From NCBI GenBank assembly GCA_020719045.1, contig DYQY01000008.1:1-64000 (forward strand): DNA of 64,000 bases, given 5' to 3'. Positions 34,165-42,657 of this stretch are shown piece after piece (within the stretch, counting starts at the first letter, position 1; every line of letters begins with the position of its first letter). The DNA comes from Candidatus Termititenax sp. (GTDB lineage: Bacteria; Margulisbacteria; Riflemargulisbacteria; GWF2-35-9; DYQY01). Below the pieces are notes generated by a model. That model ran no database searches, had not been told where the DNA came from, and saw only the letters and a program-made list of their open reading frames with translations. The translations under genes were made by a program, and so were the position numbers.

Positions 34165-34194
34165 GTTTTTTTCTTTAGCTAAAAACTAAAAAAT

Positions 34195-34282
34195 GGAGAG
34201 TTGGCCGAGCGGTTGATGGCGGTAGTCTTGAAAACTATTGTGCAGAAATGTACCGGGGGTTCAAATCCCTCACTCTCCGCCA
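34195..34282 (+). tRNA. tRNA-Ser (anticodon TGA)
   Basis: The acceptor GGAGAGT pairs with ACTCTCC. The anticodon loop CTTGAAA gives UGA, reading UCA. A long variable arm, as in class II tRNAs, is present. The T-loop is GTTCAAATC, the discriminator base is G and CCA is encoded. The A37 neighbour makes it a MiaA target class. Confidence 0.96.
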
Positions 34283-34295
34283 TTTTTTTAATAAT

Positions 34296-34369
34296 TGGCC
34301 TGTGGTGTAATGGTAACACAAGTGGTTTTGGTCCATTCGTTTGAGGTTCGAGTCCTTACAGGCCAGCCA
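34296..34369 (+). tRNA. tRNA-Gln (anticodon TTG)
   Basis: The acceptor TGGCCTG pairs with CAGGCCA. The anticodon loop TTTTGGT gives UUG, reading CAA. The T-loop is GTTCGAGTC and CCA is encoded. It lies 13 bases after tRNA-Ser, so both are probably on one transcript. A hairpin overlaps its 3' end. Confidence 0.95.
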
Positions 34370-34389
34370 TTTTACTTTGTAAAATGGCT
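34365..34389 (+). terminator. Hairpin overlapping the 3' CCA of tRNA-Gln
   Basis: AGCCATTTTAC (34365-34375) and GTAAAATGGCT (34379-34389) form an 11-bp stem with a 3-base loop that contains the encoded CCA. It lacks a T-run, so it may be a processing or stability element rather than a terminator. Confidence 0.55.
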
Positions 34390-34424
34390 GTAGAAAGAGA
34401 ATTTCTCTTAAGGTTCGAAAACAA

Positions 34425-36230
34425 CTATCTTTTAACATACTTACTATCGACATATGGATCATTCTCATAGAAATCTCGATAATTCCAGAAAGTTTTCATG
34501 ATTACCTTCACATAGTTTCTTGTCTCAGTGTATGGTATCTTCTCAACAAACTCTTCTATCTCGAGTTGGCAATTCTCTGATACCCAAATTGCTGTCCTAT
34601 TTGGACCTGCATTATAACAAGACAAAACGTATTCCGTAGTATTTGGGTGTCTTTTTGTCATGTCTGCAAAATATTTAACCCCAAACTTAATATTTGTTGT
34701 TGGATTATCTAAATCGTAATTACTCATTCCAAAACCTTTAGCTACTACTTTTGCAGTAGACTCCAATAGCTGCATCAAACCACGTGCATTGCTCTTTGAT
34801 CTAGCGGCATAGTTAAACCGACTTTCCTGTCGCATAAGAGCTAAAAGCATATAAGGATCAACGGAGTACTTATTAGCTTCTTCCCTTACCTCTTCCCAAT
34901 AGTACAATGGATTAGACTTTTCCCAAAAAACAATAGGCATTGATGATAGGTTGCCTCTATATTGAAAATTAGCCCAAACTCTATCACTTATACCTAACGC
35001 GTTATAAGTATCCCCAAGCTTTTCATATAACTCAATTAAATACAGCGCTAACTGTAAATTATTAGTATTTGCATAAAACTTTGGTCTTAAATAAATTGCC
35101 GCTGTATCATAGTCACCAAGACTAATATATAACTGAGCCTTTGGACTAATCGATTTAATATCAATAGCTCTCTTAAACTCTACTGGCTCTCTATGAAACC
35201 TCTTACCCAAATATTGCGCAGCAAGATGACCATAATAAGTCCAAGGGAACTCATTATAAAGACGCTTATAAATCTCCTTCTTTCTTATTGGATTTGCATC
35301 TGGCATTAAAGAAAGAATAAACAAAGAAGCTGGAGCAAAAGATTGATCTGGATTATCATTATTAGCAATATCAGAAAAATATTTCTCTGCAGACTGATAG
35401 TTGCTAGAAACAAAAAGTATTCTTCCTAACTGAAACCGAATATCATCAGCAATACTACTTTTAGGAAACATCTTTAAATACTTAACATAGCACTCTTCTG
35501 CCTCTTTATGCATGTCTTTTACGCGATACAATCTAGCTAACTCAGGTAAAACCATCTCCATTAAGGTACTGTTGGACTCATGGTTATTTCTTAAATACAC
35601 AAATGCCTCAATGCCATCATCAATCCCCTTCTGCGCATTAATAAGCTTTGCTTTCTGAAAACGTGCTAAATTAATAAACTTATTATCGTTAGAATTTATA
35701 ACATCTGCAAAATAACTGTAAGCATCTTCGAACTCACCTAACTTTGTAGCATTGATAGCTGAAAGATACGTTGCTTCAACTAACTTGTCTTGTGTTCTAT
35801 AATTTTGAAACCAATGCTGAAGAGCCTTTTTACTATCAGCCCATCTTGATCTAGAATTATATATCTTTGCTAAAGACCATATCTCCTCAGATGTAAATCT
35901 AGTCAAATCATCTTTCTTAAAATAATAATCCATAATCTCATTTCTTAGTCCAGTTGCTAAAATAAAACCTGGATATAAACTAAGCAACTTCTCATATATA
36001 GGTATGGATTCTTCCCAAGAAGACAACTGACCAAAGTAATATAAAGAAAAGTCCTGTACCTCAGATGGAACCTGACTTATCTCACTAAAAATAAAATAGC
36101 TCTCCATCCTCTGATTATTCTTTAACAACTTCCTTGCCCTAGAATAGTCGCTAAGTGTATCAGCGTTTATTGCTGTGGATAAGAAAATAAAAATCACAAA
36201 AAGGAATATTTTATTAATTAAAAATCTCAT
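34425..36230 (-). CDS. Soluble lytic murein transglycosylase (Slt70-like) with TPR repeats
   Basis: A 601-residue protein with a signal peptide (residues 1-23), so it is periplasmic. A long superhelical region of TPR-like repeats (about 25-430) precedes a C-terminal lytic transglycosylase domain. There MLLALMRQESRFNYAARSKS near 465-484 holds the catalytic Glu, and SNARGLMQLLESTA and SCYNAGP are the other family motifs. It cuts peptidoglycan glycan strands between MurNAc and GlcNAc. This layout is that of Slt70. It is monocistronic; the upstream ferredoxin ends at a terminator. Confidence 0.9.
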   Translation of the reverse strand: MRFLINKIFLFVIFIFLSTAINADTLSDYSRARKLLKNNQRMESYFIFSEISQVPSEVQDFSLYYFGQLSSWEESIPIYEKLLSLYPGFILATGLRNEIMDYYFKKDDLTRFTSEEIWSLAKIYNSRSRWADSKKALQHWFQNYRTQDKLVEATYLSAINATKLGEFEDAYSYFADVINSNDNKFINLARFQKAKLINAQKGIDDGIEAFVYLRNNHESNSTLMEMVLPELARLYRVKDMHKEAEECYVKYLKMFPKSSIADDIRFQLGRILFVSSNYQSAEKYFSDIANNDNPDQSFAPASLFILSLMPDANPIRKKEIYKRLYNEFPWTYYGHLAAQYLGKRFHREPVEFKRAIDIKSISPKAQLYISLGDYDTAAIYLRPKFYANTNNLQLALYLIELYEKLGDTYNALGISDRVWANFQYRGNLSSMPIVFWEKSNPLYYWEEVREEANKYSVDPYMLLALMRQESRFNYAARSKSNARGLMQLLESTAKVVAKGFGMSNYDLDNPTTNIKFGVKYFADMTKRHPNTTEYVLSCYNAGPNRTAIWVSENCQLEIEEFVEKIPYTETRNYVKVIMKTFWNYRDFYENDPYVDSKYVKR

Positions 36231-36270
36231 ATATGAATTCTCGAATACTATACCTTTTTTGTCTACAACA

Positions 36271-36297
36271 AAAAAGGAGGCTTTTGACCTCCTTTTT
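36271..36297 (-). terminator. Terminator after the ferredoxin gene
   Basis: AAAAAGGAGG (36271-36280) and CCTCCTTTTT (36288-36297) form a 10-bp stem with a 7-base loop; a T-run follows on the minus strand. Confidence 0.8.
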
Positions 36298-36322
36298 ATA
36301 TATTTATTAATCTATGGAAAAA

Positions 36323-36493
36323 TTAATCTTCAGAAATAGCACTTACTGGACATGTGTCAGCACAAGCACCACAAGAAATACAGCTAGAAGCATCAATAAC
36401 TCTTTTACCATCAGCTTCAGATATAGCTTCTACTGGACATGATGAATCACATGCTCCACAATTAATACAATCATCACTAATCTTATAAACCAT
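36323..36493 (-). CDS. 2[4Fe-4S] ferredoxin
   Basis: A 56-residue clostridial-type ferredoxin read directly from the sequence: it begins MVYKISDDCINCGACDSS and has two CxxCxxCxxxCP motifs, CINCGACDSSCP and CISCGACADTCP, each binding a 4Fe-4S cluster. It is a small cytoplasmic electron carrier and a plausible acceptor for the PFOR and donor to the hydrogenase. GGAGGG lies six bases before ATG. It follows pgeF by 64 bases and ends at a terminator. Confidence 0.95.
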   Translation of the reverse strand: MVYKISDDCINCGACDSSCPVEAISEADGKRVIDASSCISCGACADTCPVSAISED

Positions 36494-36557
36494 TTATTTC
36501 CCTCCTTTAATAATAAAATCAGCCATATGTTACGACCGCTGAACCTAATTGTCAACC

Positions 36558-37253
36558 TTAAGAACTAATCCAAACAAGCATACAAAACCTGCCTGATTCT
36601 TTACCCTCTTTTCTGTATGAGTAATGAACATTTCCACACATTGTACAGCCATCTTCAAAACGAATATTCTCTTGTTTTATACCACAAGACAATAACTGTG
36701 TATTGATAACGTCTTCTAAGTTAAGAAAAAGCACATCACCCTTCACATTCAAGGCGCTATCATCAAAATACCCCCTGAACTCCTCACCTACTTCATAGCA
36801 ACAACCTTTTGCAAACGGAGCAATGATTACACTGGTGTGCTCATGATTACAATGCATTTCCTCTTTCATGTACTGAAGCACATTACTAATAATACCTGCT
36901 CTTGTACCTTTCCAACCTGAGTGTATTGCTGCCACAACTCCACTCTTTTCGTTATAAACAGCTAGCAGTGGACAATCAGCGCCTTGCACCATCAACACCA
37001 AATTATTCTCTTTTGTAACAAGTGCATCAACATCTGAAATCGCGTCTTCAAAACTATAAGCGCCCCTACCTTTATGCTCTATAGTTGCTACTAAAAAATC
37101 AGCGCTATGGCATTGATTCATCACCACAAAATCATCTAGCTGTAGATTTAACTTTGAACAAACTAATTTGCGATTAACTAATACATCACCTGAGCCAGCA
37201 TAAAACGACATATTCCCATCTTCACGATTAGAAATGTAATAATTAAATACCAT
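36558..37253 (-). CDS. pgeF: Laccase-domain protein (PgeF/YfiH family)
   Basis: A 231-residue member of the DUF152 family. It has NQCHSADF near residue 47, GADCPLLAVYN near 95 and AIHSGWKGTRAG near 113, which supply the zinc-binding His-Cys-His set. Family members have been shown to act as purine nucleoside phosphorylase/adenosine deaminase or to edit peptidoglycan precursors carrying L-Ser; which applies here is open. The start overlaps the end of apbE by 11 bases. Being next to envelope and lytic-enzyme genes favours a wall-related role. Confidence 0.88.
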   Translation of the reverse strand: MVFNYYISNREDGNMSFYAGSGDVLVNRKLVCSKLNLQLDDFVVMNQCHSADFLVATIEHKGRGAYSFEDAISDVDALVTKENNLVLMVQGADCPLLAVYNEKSGVVAAIHSGWKGTRAGIISNVLQYMKEEMHCNHEHTSVIIAPFAKGCCYEVGEEFRGYFDDSALNVKGDVLFLNLEDVINTQLLSCGIKQENIRFEDGCTMCGNVHYSYRKEGKESGRFCMLVWISS

Positions 37254-38241
37254 TGCTCTTTTTAATATTTAAGCCTTCTTCTGTTTTTTCAATAAAGACA
37301 GCCTCAACATCATCCAAGGCGTTAACTATCTTAAGCCCCTCATCGGCGCCCATCACAAAAAGCCCTGTGGCTAAAGCATCTGCTCTGGCAACATTCTCAG
37401 CCACAACAGTGACGCTTACCAAATCGCTAATAACAGGATACCCTGTTTTAGCATCTATAATATGATGATACTTTTTGCCATCTTCAGCGAACCTAAAATT
37501 TCTGTAACTTCCACTAGTCGCTACCCCTTTGTTATTCAACCTTAAGGTCATAATTCCTTCTTTTTCTATCTCTGGATATGCAACAACAACATCCCAACCT
37601 TCACGATAAAATTCATCACCATGAACATATAATTCTCCACCAATTTCTACCATAAAATCTTTTTTATCTAGTCTTTTTATAACCTCAACAACCTTATCAA
37701 CCACATAGCCTTTGGCAACAGAAGCTAAGTCAATTGTTACATCTTTCTTCTTAACAACAATATTATTAGTAATTATCAACTTATCATAACCAACATACTT
37801 TATTAAAGAATCCACCTCAAACTTTGAAGGATAATTATATCTATCATCCCTACCAAATCCCCACAGTCTTACAAGAGGATCAACCGTTGGATCATAATGA
37901 CCATTAGTATTTCGATAAACCTCTCCTGCTAATACAAGAACCCTAAAGAACTCATCAGCTACATAATACTCAACATTTGGAGAAGCTGAGTTTAGCTTAC
38001 TAACCTCACTATCAGGCTCAAATGTTGAAAAAATCATATTCATCCTAGCTATCTCATCTTCAACAGCCATCTTCATAAAATATAATTTTTCTGGAGAAAT
38101 ATATCTGTCATAAACAACTACTTTATAAGTAGTTCCAATCGCGTAACCACTAAAGCTATATGCATGACGATTAAAAATCACATAAAGAATTAAAGAAATA
38201 ACTAAAACAAATAACGAAATACTAATAATTATCTTTTTCAT
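37243..38241 (-). CDS. apbE: FAD:protein FMN transferase
   Basis: ApbE (332 residues) attaches FMN covalently to Thr or Ser of exported flavoproteins such as Rnf/Nqr subunits. An N-terminal membrane anchor (residues 5-23) is followed by YAIGTTYKVVVY near 37, TVDPLVRLWGFG near 119, VTIDLASVAKGYVVDKV near 168 and the Mg/FAD motifs GVATSGSYRNF and HHIIDAKTGYP near 255-270, ending with RADALATGLFVMG. It is export-anchored, so it acts in the periplasm. Its targets are not in this window. It overlaps the upstream glycosyltransferase by 20 bases. Confidence 0.92.
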   Translation of the reverse strand: MKKIIISISLFVLVISLILYVIFNRHAYSFSGYAIGTTYKVVVYDRYISPEKLYFMKMAVEDEIARMNMIFSTFEPDSEVSKLNSASPNVEYYVADEFFRVLVLAGEVYRNTNGHYDPTVDPLVRLWGFGRDDRYNYPSKFEVDSLIKYVGYDKLIITNNIVVKKKDVTIDLASVAKGYVVDKVVEVIKRLDKKDFMVEIGGELYVHGDEFYREGWDVVVAYPEIEKEGIMTLRLNNKGVATSGSYRNFRFAEDGKKYHHIIDAKTGYPVISDLVSVTVVAENVARADALATGLFVMGADEGLKIVNALDDVEAVFIEKTEEGLNIKKSNGI

Positions 38242-39121
38242 TTATATATCCTTTTTGAAAATAATATTCACGAAGCAAAATCTTCTTCCATCGCGATAAC
38301 ACCCTTTCCTCTTTTAACTCATTTATCCACTTTTCTTTTAATCCTGGATTATAAGTTAATAATTGATAAATAAGCTTATTAAAAAAATTAATACCTAAGA
38401 ATGCCTTTAGTTTAGGGTATTTATTAATAATTATATGAACAGACTTACCCATATTTTCTCTTCTATATACCTCTTCTAGATTAGACCACACATGAAAATG
38501 ATAATTCTCTGCTTTATCCGAATAAATCAATTTCTTATTTCTTTTCCTAAGTAACTCATAGCCAAAAGCCACATCTTCCCACCCATAATTCTTAAAAACT
38601 TCATCAAAACCACCAGTTTCATCAAAGTACTTCTTAGGAAAAGACAAATTTCCTGTCAAACAATAGTAAAAATCTAGATTTTGACCATCCTTTACCTTAT
38701 GAGTTATATATGGCCTCCTTAAATGCTCCAAGACTGGCAATTGCTCAGCTTTCAACACCCAAGTCTTACCTTCTACCAAAACATCGAAATTATGTTTCAT
38801 TTGGACAGAATAATGCTCTTTAAGCAAATCACGATGAGCAATCATGTCAGCATCTGTTATTAATACTAATTCTGACGATGATTCTTTGATACCCCTATTT
38901 CTAGCTGACGCTTTTCCTTCGTTTTTCTGCCTAATATATTTAAGCTGATAACTATACTTTGCAGATTTTAAATATTTTTCAGTATTATCTGAACTTTCAC
39001 TATCAACTACAATAACCTCAAACCACTCATGATTAAAAGACTGATTTTCTAATGAATCTAATACTAGTTTGAGCTTATCAAATAAATTATAGGTACCAAT
39101 TACCACGCTTAGTTTTACCAT
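38222..39121 (-). CDS. Family 2 glycosyltransferase
   Basis: A 299-residue GT-A transferase with LSVVIGTYNLFDKLKLVLDSL at the N-terminus, VVDSESSDNTEKYL near residue 39, ARNRGIKES near 77, the DXD metal site LITDADMIAH near 90 and GWEDVAFGYELL near 185. There is no clear membrane segment, so it is a cytoplasmic or peripheral enzyme of surface polysaccharide synthesis. ATG at 39121 is preferred over one six bases upstream, because the -10 box ends just before that one. It heads the unit GT2-apbE-pgeF-ferredoxin. Confidence 0.85.
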   Translation of the reverse strand: MVKLSVVIGTYNLFDKLKLVLDSLENQSFNHEWFEVIVVDSESSDNTEKYLKSAKYSYQLKYIRQKNEGKASARNRGIKESSSELVLITDADMIAHRDLLKEHYSVQMKHNFDVLVEGKTWVLKAEQLPVLEHLRRPYITHKVKDGQNLDFYYCLTGNLSFPKKYFDETGGFDEVFKNYGWEDVAFGYELLRKRNKKLIYSDKAENYHFHVWSNLEEVYRRENMGKSVHIIINKYPKLKAFLGINFFNKLIYQLLTYNPGLKEKWINELKEERVLSRWKKILLREYYFQKGYINEKDNY

Positions 39122-39127
39122 ACACAT

Positions 39128-39155
39128 ATTGTATTAAAACTATTCAAATTTGCAA
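39128..39155 (-). promoter_or_regulatory. Promoter of the glycosyltransferase-apbE unit, leaderless
   Basis: On the minus strand TTGCAA (39155-39150) and TACAAT (39133-39128) are 16 bp apart. The ATG at 39121 follows six bases later without a Shine-Dalgarno. Confidence 0.6.
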
Positions 39156-39198
39156 TTATTCTTTTTATATGATATTTTTTAAATGGGGGAATTCAGTT

Positions 39199-39540
39199 AT
39201 GAAAAATATTAAAGTATCATATATTAATGAAGCATGCTATCTAGTAATTGATGGCGATATAGAGTTTAATGAGTCAGAAGACTTACTTAATATCGTTAAC
39301 ACTCAACTCCCGAAACAATATTCTAAAATAGTAATAGACCTTGGAAATTGTAGCTACATTGATAGTCTTGGACTTAGCACCCTCAATATTGCTTATGATT
39401 TAGCCAAAAATAACAACAAATCATTGCTTTTGTGTAATCTCAATAGAGACTGTGAAGATATTCTTTTTATGACTACACTTTGGAGTAAAGTACCGATAAA
39501 AAAAGACCTTAACCAGTGTCTTCAGTCAGTAGCCTCATAA
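39199..39540 (+). CDS. STAS domain protein (anti-anti-sigma-like)
   Basis: A 113-residue STAS domain. It shows the phosphorylatable-serine motif in CSYIDSLGLSTLN near residue 51 (IDSLGLS, as in SpoIIAA/RsbV), which a partner HATPase kinase such as those at 16.4 or 18.9 kb could phosphorylate. GGGGGA precedes ATG at 39199; the open frame extends ten residues further without support. It stands alone on the plus strand and overlaps acpS tail to tail by 19 bases. Confidence 0.85.
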   Translation: MKNIKVSYINEACYLVIDGDIEFNESEDLLNIVNTQLPKQYSKIVIDLGNCSYIDSLGLSTLNIAYDLAKNNNKSLLLCNLNRDCEDILFMTTLWSKVPIKKDLNQCLQSVAS

Positions 39541-39908
39541 CAGACAACAGTTGCTATTGCCAGTCCAGCATCGTGAGTAATAGAAAGATCAAATGAAAGA
39601 TTATTCTTTTCTACAAACAACTTTGTCTTTCCACTGAAAACTAAAAAAGGTCTGCCATCCTCATCATGATTAACAGCTACTTCCTTCATAATTAAATCCT
39701 TCATGCTTGGGACTGCCTTAAAAAAAGCTTCTTTTGCTGCAAATCTTGCTGCTATTCTATCAAGTTTTACTGACTCATTGTCCGCTTTAAAGATATAAGT
39801 TAATTCTTGCTCAGAAAAAACTCTGTTCTTAAAATGTTCATCAATAAGAATATCCTTGAATCTAACAACCGAAACTACATCAATACCCGTGGTATATTTA
39901 TTTCCCAT
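39522..39908 (-). CDS. acpS: Holo-[acyl-carrier-protein] synthase
   Basis: AcpS (128 residues) transfers phosphopantetheine from CoA to ACP. It shows TGIDVVSVVRFKDIL at the N-terminus (Mg-binding Asp), RVFSEQELTYIF near residue 30 and RIAARFAAKEAFFKAV near 50 (the WAAKEA-type motif), ending LSITHDAGLAIATVV. ATG at 39908 fits the family start. It overlaps wecG by 11 bases. The 3' end overlaps the STAS gene, so there is no terminator between these converging genes. Confidence 0.92.
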   Translation of the reverse strand: MGNKYTTGIDVVSVVRFKDILIDEHFKNRVFSEQELTYIFKADNESVKLDRIAARFAAKEAFFKAVPSMKDLIMKEVAVNHDEDGRPFLVFSGKTKLFVEKNNLSFDLSITHDAGLAIATVVCYEATD

Positions 39909-40626
39909 TTCTCTTTTCACAAAAATACAGCTGTAATAATTCAAAAGGAATAAGGTACATTCTCTTTATTCTCATTGGCTCTTGAAGTAATCTAAAGAAC
40001 CATTCCATCCCAACTTTTTGCATCCATCTTGGAGCTCTTTTAAGAACACCAGCAATAACATCAAAGCTCCCACCAACAGTAACTTTAATAGGCACTTTAA
40101 TTTGTTTTTCGTATTTGCTAATAAACAATTCTTGTTTAGGAAAACCAGTTCCAACAAATAAAATATCTGCACCACTACTGTTTACTTGCTTAATAATGTC
40201 ATTCTCTTCTGACTCAGCAAAATATCCATCATGGAAACCTACTACTTCAAAAGAAGGAAATAACTTTGCTGTCTTTGAAACAGCTTTCTCCACATTTTCT
40301 TTCTTTGCACCTAAATAATAAACTTTATATTTTCTATTGGGGTTAGTACCAAGTGCATAAATGGTATCAATGCCAGTCACTCTGTTCGTCACGTTTTTCT
40401 TAAAAATCTTTGCTAATAAAACAAGAGTAATGCTGTCAGGTAACAGAATATTTGCAGACTTAAGAATGCCTGATAAATCTGGGTCTTTATAAGATGCATA
40501 AAGAATTTCTGTAGTTGGTGTAACAATAAAACAACTCTTCTTTTTAGCTATGTAAGAATTAATCTCTTTAATGAGAATGTCGTAACTTCCTGAAAAAAAA
40601 GTAAATCCTAATAAGTTATTATCCAT
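39898..40626 (-). CDS. WecG/TagA/CpsF family glycosyltransferase
   Basis: A 242-residue GT26 enzyme, usual length. It has SCFIVTPTTEILYAS near residue 31, ILLPDSITLVLL near 60 with the DG-like catalytic Asp, RVTGID near 82, LFVGTGFPKQELFI near 155 and GGSFDVIAGVLKRAPRWM near 185. Such enzymes add ManNAc or ManNAcA to a lipid-linked GlcNAc in wall teichoic acid or enterobacterial common antigen synthesis. Next to csaB it suggests a polymer linked to the cell wall. AAGGA precedes the start. Confidence 0.9.
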   Translation of the reverse strand: MDNNLLGFTFFSGSYDILIKEINSYIAKKKSCFIVTPTTEILYASYKDPDLSGILKSANILLPDSITLVLLAKIFKKNVTNRVTGIDTIYALGTNPNRKYKVYYLGAKKENVEKAVSKTAKLFPSFEVVGFHDGYFAESEENDIIKQVNSSGADILFVGTGFPKQELFISKYEKQIKVPIKVTVGGSFDVIAGVLKRAPRWMQKVGMEWFFRLLQEPMRIKRMYLIPFELLQLYFCEKRNGK

Positions 40627-40696
40627 AGGTCCTTCGCCAACAAAGTATTGATATAATTTACTAGAAATAGCTTGTTTTGTCTAATGAAATATAAGT

Positions 40697-41713
40697 CTAA
40701 AAAAACTTTACCAACACGTTTCCTATGAGTTCTGGAACTGATTCCTTCTCCATGTCTTCCATTGTGCAACTTAGCACATTTTTATGCACCACTTTTTCTT
40801 TATATGCATTTATAAGAATATTCTTGTTTACATTCTCATTACCAATACATATTTGCTTAACCATCTTTGAAAAACCAGTCCCTTTGTCTCCTTTTCCCAA
40901 ATATACAAATGGGGTACGAGCTGAAGCACTAAAAACCAAACTATGATATCTTTGACCAATGAAAAAATCCATCTGCTTTATATTTCCCATAAGGACTGAA
41001 GGGTTCTCTTCTTCTAAAATGTCTATATTTAGCTTTTTCTTAAGAATATAATAGGATGCCATGTCTGCTGGATTAAAAGGAATAAATATTAAATCTACAT
41101 TGGTGGCTTTCTGGAAATCTACTAAAAGTTTGAGATAACTATTCGTCAACTGTCCAGCCATTATATTTATACCTACATAACCTTTATACTGATTATCTTT
41201 TTGGTATGGCTGAAGAAAAAAAGCAGAATCCATTACAAATCTAATATTCTTTTTTACCTTTAGCTCATTCACTAAATATTCCCTACTTTGATAATCTCTA
41301 ACACTTACCCTATTTGCTAAGAGTATTGCTCTTTTCAAAAGCCTACGACTAATAAAATGTTTTAAACGATCAAAACCTTGAGCATAAAAAATTACTTTCT
41401 TTCTGTAAATTCTACAAAGCTGTGCAACCCCTGTATAATAAAACATATTCAAAATGCTTGTTTGATCCTGAAAAAGGCTTCCACCAGCAAAGACAATAAT
41501 ATCGCAATAATTAACACCAGCAACTAAATGCGTAAGTTTCTTCCTTGAAAAGACTATGACATCATATTTCTCTTTTGTAATCTCTGGAGCATCAGTAAAA
41601 ACCGCAATTGAAATTGGCTCATGATACTTTTTGCACTGGCTAATCATTGCCTGCAAGATAGCTTCATCGCCAACATTTTGATTACCAAAATAACCAACAA
41701 GTCCAATTTTCAT
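40697..41713 (-). CDS. csaB: Polysaccharide pyruvyl transferase (CsaB-like)
   Basis: A 338-residue enzyme of the PS_pyruv_trans family. It shows the N-terminal GYFGNQNVGDEAILQAMI near residue 6, VFAGGSLFQDQTSILN near 74, VGINIMAG near 180 and the C-terminal GQRYHSLVFSASARTPFVYLG near 253. It transfers pyruvate from PEP to a sugar of a cell-surface polymer; in bacteria with SLH-domain surface proteins this ketal is the docking site. It is coupled to the flavoprotein gene upstream by a one-base overlap. Confidence 0.9.
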   Translation of the reverse strand: MKIGLVGYFGNQNVGDEAILQAMISQCKKYHEPISIAVFTDAPEITKEKYDVIVFSRKKLTHLVAGVNYCDIIVFAGGSLFQDQTSILNMFYYTGVAQLCRIYRKKVIFYAQGFDRLKHFISRRLLKRAILLANRVSVRDYQSREYLVNELKVKKNIRFVMDSAFFLQPYQKDNQYKGYVGINIMAGQLTNSYLKLLVDFQKATNVDLIFIPFNPADMASYYILKKKLNIDILEEENPSVLMGNIKQMDFFIGQRYHSLVFSASARTPFVYLGKGDKGTGFSKMVKQICIGNENVNKNILINAYKEKVVHKNVLSCTMEDMEKESVPELIGNVLVKFF

Positions 41714-42657
41714 TAATAAACTAGAAGATACCTTTCGATTGCTTTTGAAGCAATATGTGCATCGTTAATACCAGAAACTGTCATACTATTAGAATTTAAC
41801 CGACAAGCACCAATTGCATAAACCCCAGGAATCGAAGACTCCATTTCCTCATTCACTTCTATATAATTATTCTTATACATGCGTTCCTCTGATATATAAA
41901 AAGTATTTGCAAGGGGATAACTACAATCAAACACGCAATCCACAGTTATGGTATCACTGTTATCCAGCATAATTTTTTTAATACAAGTATCTCCAATTAA
42001 ATCAAAAAACTTTTGTTTGTAGATGGTAACATTTGCTAAAGAATATAGTCTATCTGTCATGACAGCACTTGCTTCGAAGATTTCTGATTCTAAAATCAAA
42101 TGTACCTTTTTAGCCAATGGACTAAAATATTCAGCAATCCTCAAAGCATGGATATTGCCTCCCAACACAGCAATGCTCTTACCAATATAATAAACAATGT
42201 CCATCATAGGATCTATAGATAAATCTAAGTTTACATTAGGCACTTCTCGTTTCGTAAAAGTAACTCCTGTTGCAATAACAACTGTTTTACCTAAAAAAAC
42301 CCCGTCACTCATAAACACCTTTTTAACTCTTTCAGCTATCTCATATACTGAAACAACTTTACTCTGCTTCACATGAATATTCTTTTCCTTCAACATTGTC
42401 TCTACTCTACTTTTAGAAAATACATCACTTTTAAACAAGACTCCCAGCTCTTTAAATTCTGAAACAACTTCTAAAACACTCAATAGTCCAGTTTCTTCTA
42501 TTAGTAAAACACTAAACCCTTTGTCAGCGACCTCGACTGCAACACTTATACCAGAAGTGCCACCTCCGATTACTATCACATCATATACAAATGGAAATTC
42601 ATCTTGCAGTTTCTGAAAATCAATTTTTTCTAAAGTTTGCATTCTATCTTTCGCCAC
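41713..42657 (-). CDS. Thioredoxin-reductase-like flavoprotein lacking the CxxC
   Basis: A 314-residue two-dinucleotide-domain flavoprotein. The FAD motif VIVIGGGTSGISVAVEVADKG is near residue 27, VVIATGVTF near 125, the NAD(P) loop SIAVLGGNIHALRIAEYF near 160 and VYAIGACRLNSN near 278. The redox-active CxxC that thioredoxin reductase carries around 135-140 is absent; only VPNVNLDLSIDPMMD is there. So it is not a disulfide reductase; a ferredoxin-NADP reductase-like or other oxidoreductase is more likely. It sits between lptA and csaB. Start 42657 or 42642. Confidence 0.72.
   Translation of the reverse strand: MAKDRMQTLEKIDFQKLQDEFPFVYDVIVIGGGTSGISVAVEVADKGFSVLLIEETGLLSVLEVVSEFKELGVLFKSDVFSKSRVETMLKEKNIHVKQSKVVSVYEIAERVKKVFMSDGVFLGKTVVIATGVTFTKREVPNVNLDLSIDPMMDIVYYIGKSIAVLGGNIHALRIAEYFSPLAKKVHLILESEIFEASAVMTDRLYSLANVTIYKQKFFDLIGDTCIKKIMLDNSDTITVDCVFDCSYPLANTFYISEERMYKNNYIEVNEEMESSIPGVYAIGACRLNSNSMTVSGINDAHIASKAIERYLLVY

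Noticed and set aside
34195-34369. tRNA pair as an integration (att) site
   Set aside because: No direct repeat of the tRNA 3' ends and no integrase nearby; the flanking genes are ordinary chromosomal ones.
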